Assembly: GCA_014859215.1 (NCBI GenBank)
Contig: JACUUS010000080.1
Coordinates: 1-10,035, forward strand
Source: Dehalococcoidia bacterium
GTDB lineage: Bacteria > Chloroflexota > Dehalococcoidia > SZUA-161
Length of the DNA: 10,035 nt
Direction of reading: 5' to 3'
A program made the position numbers and the translations under genes. This document shows, in pieces, positions 7,225 through 10,035 of the stretch (positions within the stretch are counted from its first letter, which is position 1; the number at the start of each line of letters is the position of its first letter). The notes beneath the pieces are model-generated. The model was not told where the DNA came from and did not search any database. It was given only the letters and a program-made list of their open reading frames with translations.

Positions 7225-7695
7225 CTACAGAGCCTGTTGGTCCGCGGCAAGCTCTTCCAGGACCAACTCCACGCAGCGAGGAATCGCCTTCCTGACTTCC
7301 GGCGTGCACTCCTCACTGAAAGAGGAGGTGTCTGAGCCTTCAACGCCGAAAATGATTATCTCCCGCGGGAGTGACAGGCCAACCCGCCTACCAAAATCGA
7401 GCGCCGTTGGAAAATCCAGATCGTGGACTGATGAGAGATGCCTGGCCACCTCGAACACTTCAGGCCCGAGGCGGTGGATTTCTCCGGGTTTCCCCTCCCT
7501 GGTCTGGATGGCGTCGACTATTATGACCCTGTCATAGCCTACGAGGACTTCGAGCAGCCCCAGACCCGACAGGCTCGTTTCTTCCATAGTCACGTCCTCG
7601 CGCTTGAAACGGCTTTGAAGCTCTACCACTACCCGGATTCCGACACAGTCGTCTGTCAGGTATGGATTGCCCAGGCCCAGCACCAGCGTCTTCAT
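7225..7695 (-). CDS. [NiFe]-hydrogenase maturation endopeptidase (HyaD/HybD/HoxW-like)
   Basis: This protease removes the C-terminal extension of a [NiFe]-hydrogenase large subunit after nickel insertion, the last step of active-site assembly in the cytoplasm. It has 156 residues, the usual length. The N-terminus KTLVLGLGNPYLTDDCVG is the family hallmark. The nickel-sensing ligands known from HybD (Glu16, Asp62, His93) correspond to Asp16, Asp61 in VIIVDAIQ and His91 in SSVHDLDF; Asp in place of Glu at the first position is common. The ATG at 7695 places LGNP at the very N-terminus as in relatives. Its ribosome site is weak (GGGGA, 4 bases away), and an in-frame start 16 codons upstream would add unrelated residues. 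It stands divergent to hdrCBA, which suggests the client is a group 3 hydrogenase working with heterodisulfide reductase. No hydrogenase structural gene lies within the window, so the client is inferred. Confidence 0.88.
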   Translation of the reverse strand: MKTLVLGLGNPYLTDDCVGIRVVVELQSRFKREDVTMEETSLSGLGLLEVLVGYDRVIIVDAIQTREGKPGEIHRLGPEVFEVARHLSSVHDLDFPTALDFGRRVGLSLPREIIIFGVEGSDTSSFSEECTPEVRKAIPRCVELVLEELAADQQAL

Positions 7696-7704
7696 CTCGT
7701 CCCC

Positions 7705-7733
7705 ATTATAACCCCGCGCGGGGAAGTAAGCTA
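7705..7733 (-). promoter_or_regulatory. Possible promoter of the hydrogenase protease gene
   Basis: On the minus strand a perfect TATAAT (7710-7705) lies only 9 bases before the ATG at 7695. The -35 position 17 bases upstream reads TAGCTT, a poor match. If this -10 is used, transcription would begin within a few bases of the start codon, giving a nearly leaderless mRNA. This would fit the weak Shine-Dalgarno sequence. Another promoter further upstream is equally possible. Confidence 0.3.
7712..7723. promoter_or_regulatory. 12-base GC palindrome in the divergent intergenic region
   Basis: CCCCGCGCGGGG is a perfect palindrome one base upstream of the minus-strand TATAAT and about 80 bases before the hdrC start. 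It sits where a repressor or spacer-binding activator of the hydrogenase protease gene would act. No known operator matches it. The low sequence complexity means it may be accidental. Confidence 0.3.
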
Positions 7734-7749
7734 ATGGCAGCAAGTGGGG

Positions 7750-7778
7750 TTGCAGTACAAGCTGCTTTAGAGTATACT
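7750..7778 (+). promoter_or_regulatory. Predicted promoter of hdrC-hdrB-hdrA
   Basis: TTGCAG (7750-7755) and TATACT (7773-7778) are exactly 17 bases apart. The -10 matches 5 of 6 positions and the -35 keeps the important TTG. Transcription would start near 7785, about 20 bases before the preferred hdrC ATG. This supports a start at 7806 over one at 7734. Confidence 0.5.
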
Positions 7779-7780
7779 CT
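7769..7780. promoter_or_regulatory. 12-base palindrome covering the hdrCBA -10 element, candidate operator
   Basis: AGAGTATACTCT is a perfect palindrome and contains the whole predicted -10 hexamer TATACT. A dimeric protein bound here would block RNA polymerase at hdrCBA. It is not a match to Rex, FNR or other redox operators I know. Confidence 0.4.
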
Positions 7781-7805
7781 CCTCAAAGGGTGTTTCTCCG
7801 CGAAT

Positions 7806-8384
7806 ATGCAGGCTCTGTCATCTATCGTTCCTATACCTTCCAGCAACCTCCTGTCTTATGTCAACAAACGTACCGGTCAGAACATATCCTCCTGCTATCA
7901 GTGCGGAAAGTGCAGTGCGGGCTGCCCGACAGCATATGCGATGGACATACCGCCGCGCCAGATAATGCGCGCCCTCCAGTTGGGCCTCAAAGATGAGATC
8001 CTGAGCAGCTCAGCTATATGGCTTTGCCTGAGCTGTCACACCTGCTCGCAGCGGTGCCCGCGGGAAATCGACATAGCGGGCGTGATGGAAGCGCTTCGGC
8101 TGCTGGCTATCTCCGAAGGGAAGCGCCCCCGTGAGAAAGATATTGCTGTATTCTACAAGGCGTTCATTGAACAGATCAGAATGTTCGGGAGAGTATACGA
8201 AGCCGGCCTTGGAGTTTCGTACAACCTTCGCAGTATGCATCTCTTGAATAACGCGGCCCGGCTTCCCGCTTTGATAGGCAAAAGGAAGTTGCATCTCCGG
8301 CCGCCCAGAACCAGCGGCGCACCGGAAGTCAGGAAGATAGCTGCCCGAGTCAAGAATCTGGAAAGCAGTCAAGCACAGCTGTAA
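7806..8384 (+). CDS. hdrC: CoB-CoM heterodisulfide reductase-like iron-sulfur subunit C
   Basis: HdrC carries two cubane [4Fe-4S] clusters that pass electrons between HdrA and the HdrB active site. The 192-residue protein has both motifs intact: CYQCGKCSAGCP (Cys30, 33, 36, 40) and CLSCHTCSQRCP (Cys74, 77, 80, 84). A helical C-terminal part follows. The frame is open upstream to an ATG at 7734, which would add 24 residues. I prefer 7806 because the length then fits relatives and because a promoter is predicted between the two ATGs. The ribosome site is poor (AAAGGG, 15 bases upstream), so the start is less certain than the rest. hdrB begins 18 bases after the stop. In a bacterium the physiological acceptor is unlikely to be the methanogen CoM-S-S-CoB, and the true substrate is unknown. 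Confidence 0.9.
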   Translation: MQALSSIVPIPSSNLLSYVNKRTGQNISSCYQCGKCSAGCPTAYAMDIPPRQIMRALQLGLKDEILSSSAIWLCLSCHTCSQRCPREIDIAGVMEALRLLAISEGKRPREKDIAVFYKAFIEQIRMFGRVYEAGLGVSYNLRSMHLLNNAARLPALIGKRKLHLRPPRTSGAPEVRKIAARVKNLESSQAQL

Positions 8385-8402
8385 GAGGGAAGACCGCTGA
8401 CT

Positions 8403-9275
8403 GTGGAACAGGCGTATTCTTACTATCCGGGATGTTCTCTGCACGGCACAGCCGAAGAGTATGACATATCCGCAAGGTTGGTCTGCCAGAGCCTTGGTAT
8501 CGAGCTTCGCGAGCTTGAAGGCTGGGTCTGCTGCGGGGCTTCTGCGGCGCACTCGACGAACCGCCTCCTGAGCCTGACTTTGCCCGCACATACGCTCCAA
8601 CTTGCCAACGAAAAGGGCTTGCCTCTCGCTGTTCCCTGCGCAATGTGTTTTTCACGGCTCAAGTTCACTCTCCACGAGATCCAGAACAGGGAGACTAATG
8701 AGCTCATAGCGCGCGCCCTAGGGAGCAACCTGAATAGCTCGGTTGCAGTCGAGCCCATGCTCAAGGTGCTCGCCGACGAGGACCTTGCCATTCCGGTGAG
8801 AACGCCTCTCGAAGGGCTGAAGGTCGCCTGTTACTACGGCTGCCTGCTCGTTCGTCCCGGCGAGGTAGTGGAGTTCGACGATCCCGAAAACCCTCAGTCC
8901 ATGGACCGGCTCATTGAGAGGCTCGGCGCAGAACCTGTTGACTGGGGATTGAAGACCGCCTGCTGCGGGGCAGGAGTACCTTTTGCACGCCCCGATGTCG
9001 TATTCAAACTCTCTCACCGTTTGCTGTCACTCGCCCTCAAGAACGGCGCCGACTGCCTTGCGGTAGCGTGCCCGATGTGTCACGCAAATCTGGACATGTA
9101 CCAGCGCGACATCAGGGCCCGGCTTGGACTGGAGAGGCCTGTCCCGGTACTTTACTTCACTCAGATCATGGGTCTGGCGATGGGATTCTCCGCGAAGGAA
9201 CTTCTTTTCAATAAACATATCACCAACCCGCTTCCCATGCTGCGAAAGAAGAAGATGCTCCGGGAGGAAGGATGA
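8403..9275 (+). CDS. hdrB: CoB-CoM heterodisulfide reductase-like subunit B (two CCG domains)
   Basis: HdrB is the catalytic subunit that reduces a disulfide on two unusual noncubane [4Fe-4S] clusters, each held by a CCG (cysteine-rich) domain. The protein has 290 residues. The first CCG domain has Cys11, Cys43-Cys44 and Cys79-x-x-Cys82; the second has Cys147, Cys187-Cys188 and Cys223-x-x-Cys226. All ten ligands are present, so both clusters should form. The YYPGCSLHGTAEEYD opening is typical. The start is GTG at 8403, preceded by GAGGGA at a rather long spacing. The 3' end overlaps hdrA by four bases (ATGA, 9272-9275), indicating translational coupling and a 1:1 complex. No in-frame TGA suggests selenocysteine. 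A related lactate-utilisation protein (LutA type) would have the same domains, but the HdrC and HdrA neighbours settle the assignment. Confidence 0.93.
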   Translation: MEQAYSYYPGCSLHGTAEEYDISARLVCQSLGIELRELEGWVCCGASAAHSTNRLLSLTLPAHTLQLANEKGLPLAVPCAMCFSRLKFTLHEIQNRETNELIARALGSNLNSSVAVEPMLKVLADEDLAIPVRTPLEGLKVACYYGCLLVRPGEVVEFDDPENPQSMDRLIERLGAEPVDWGLKTACCGAGVPFARPDVVFKLSHRLLSLALKNGADCLAVACPMCHANLDMYQRDIRARLGLERPVPVLYFTQIMGLAMGFSAKELLFNKHITNPLPMLRKKKMLREEG

Positions 9276-10035
9276 GGATAGGTGTCTTCATCTGCCACTG
9301 CGGCACAAATATCGGGGGAATAGTCAACGTACCCGAGGTAACCGAAGCTGCCCGGCATATGCCGCTCGTAGCGTTCTCCGATGCCAACAAGTACACCTGC
9401 AGCGAAGTGGGCCAGGCGTCAATCCGAAATGCCATAACCGAGCACAAGCTCGACAGAGTAGTGATAGCTTCGTGCTCGCCTCGCATGCACGAGAATACTT
9501 TCCGAAAAACTGTGGCCTCCGCCGGTCTTAATCCTTACCTGCTCGAAATCGCGAATTTGCGTGAGCACTGCAGCTGGGTTCACTCCGACCCGAAGGAAGC
9601 TACATCCAAGGCGATAGCCCTGGTACAGATGGCTGTGGCCAAGGTCACCCGACATGAATCGCTCTATCCCAAGCAGGTCGGTATCACCGACCGGGCCCTG
9701 GTAATCGGCGGCGGAGTGACCGGCATACAGGCCGCTCTTGACATAGCAGCGGCCGGACACCAGGTTGTTCTTGTCGAGAAAGAACCGAGCATCGGCGGGC
9801 GCATGGCACAGCTGGACAAGACCTTTCCCACCCTGGACTGCTCCGCCTGTATCCTCACTCCGAAGATGGTAGACGTTGCGCAGCATCCGAATATCACGCT
9901 GCTCACGTACTCGGAGGTCAAGGCTGTCAGGGGTTTCGTCGGAAATTTCGAGGTCGATATTGTCAAGAAAGCAAAAATGGTCGACCACGTGAAATGTACC
10001 GGGTGCGGCACGTGCCGCCAGGCCTGTCCCGAGAG
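9272..10035 (+). CDS. hdrA: CoB-CoM heterodisulfide reductase-like flavoprotein subunit A, 3' end cut by window
   Basis: HdrA is the FAD subunit where electrons from a hydrogenase or formate dehydrogenase are split between ferredoxin and the HdrBC branch. Only the first 254 residues of an expected 650 or so are visible. Residues 1-130 are the HdrA-specific N-terminal domain with conserved cysteines (Cys8, Cys10, Cys43 in YTCSEVG, Cys68 in SCSPRMHE, Cys100 in NLREHCSW). A Rossmann FAD fold starts at LVIGGGVTGIQAALD (143-157), with VEKEPSIGGRMAQLD and then TLDCSACILTPKM (187-199), a segment shared with QmoA. CTGCGTCRQACP (242-253) begins a ferredoxin-like [4Fe-4S] insertion. The N-terminal domain and the hdrC-hdrB neighbours favour HdrA over QmoA. 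The ATG overlaps the hdrB stop, with GGGAGGAAGG just upstream as a strong ribosome site. Hydrogenase or MvhD genes would be expected downstream if this is an Mvh-Hdr locus. Confidence 0.96.
   Translation, partial: MRIGVFICHCGTNIGGIVNVPEVTEAARHMPLVAFSDANKYTCSEVGQASIRNAITEHKLDRVVIASCSPRMHENTFRKTVASAGLNPYLLEIANLREHCSWVHSDPKEATSKAIALVQMAVAKVTRHESLYPKQVGITDRALVIGGGVTGIQAALDIAAAGHQVVLVEKEPSIGGRMAQLDKTFPTLDCSACILTPKMVDVAQHPNITLLTYSEVKAVRGFVGNFEVDIVKKAKMVDHVKCTGCGTCRQACPE

Noticed and set aside
6704..7309. A 201-codon minus-strand open frame over the HIT gene
   Set aside because: It overlaps the full HIT coding region, including the His-triad codons, and the 3' end of the hydrogenase protease gene. 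The translation resembles no family.
9272..10035. Assignment of the last gene as qmoA
   Set aside because: The FAD part would fit, but the N-terminal cysteine domain and the preceding hdrC-hdrB pair are characteristic of HdrA.

Overview
The window is a moderately GC-rich, gene-dense piece of a bacterial chromosome, most likely from a strict anaerobe. ClpB, a LonA-type protease and sigma-70-like promoters point to Bacteria. Heterodisulfide reductase genes (hdrC-hdrB-hdrA) next to a [NiFe]-hydrogenase maturation protease point to hydrogen- or ferredoxin-linked anaerobic metabolism, as seen in some Chloroflexota (Dehalococcoidia), Desulfobacterota and clostridial Firmicutes. I cannot fix the phylum from the sequence alone. 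There are nine protein genes, two of them cut by the window ends. I see no tRNA, rRNA, CRISPR array, transposon or phage gene, and no intergenic stretch over 300 bases.

Region 1 (1-5360, all on the minus strand) is a protein quality-control block. Read in the direction of transcription it runs clpB (disaggregase), then hsp20 (small heat shock chaperone), then lon (ATP-dependent protease, C-terminus cut off by the window). hsp20 and lon are 14 bases apart, with lon's Shine-Dalgarno sequence directly after the hsp20 stop. They appear to share a promoter whose -35/-10 spacer is filled by a perfect 15-base palindrome. Holding, disaggregating and degrading damaged proteins are thus encoded side by side. 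No CIRCE, HAIR or CtsR-type operator is recognisable.

Region 2 (5454-6647, minus strand) holds a stand-alone protein made of a BioD-like P-loop domain and a DRTGG domain. This is the arrangement found at the N-terminus of long phosphotransacetylases, but without the catalytic domain. It has an extended -10 promoter and a strong rho-independent terminator that separates it from clpB.

Region 3 (6658-7204, plus strand) is a divergently transcribed HIT-family nucleotide hydrolase or phosphorylase gene with a full His triad. It converges on a hydrogenase maturation endopeptidase gene (7225-7695, minus strand), with only 20 bases between the two stops.

Region 4 (7696-10035) starts with a 110-base divergent promoter region containing two perfect 12-base palindromes. 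It continues with hdrC-hdrB-hdrA on the plus strand; hdrA is cut by the window end. HdrC and HdrB have all the cysteines of their iron-sulfur clusters, and HdrA shows its N-terminal cysteine domain, FAD-binding fold and the start of a ferredoxin domain. With the adjacent hydrogenase protease, this suggests a flavin-based electron-bifurcating hydrogenase-Hdr system, with hydrogenase subunits (for example MvhD/G/A) likely encoded downstream or elsewhere. All genes are members of known families. The least understood parts are the stand-alone DRTGG protein and the palindromes placed inside promoters.
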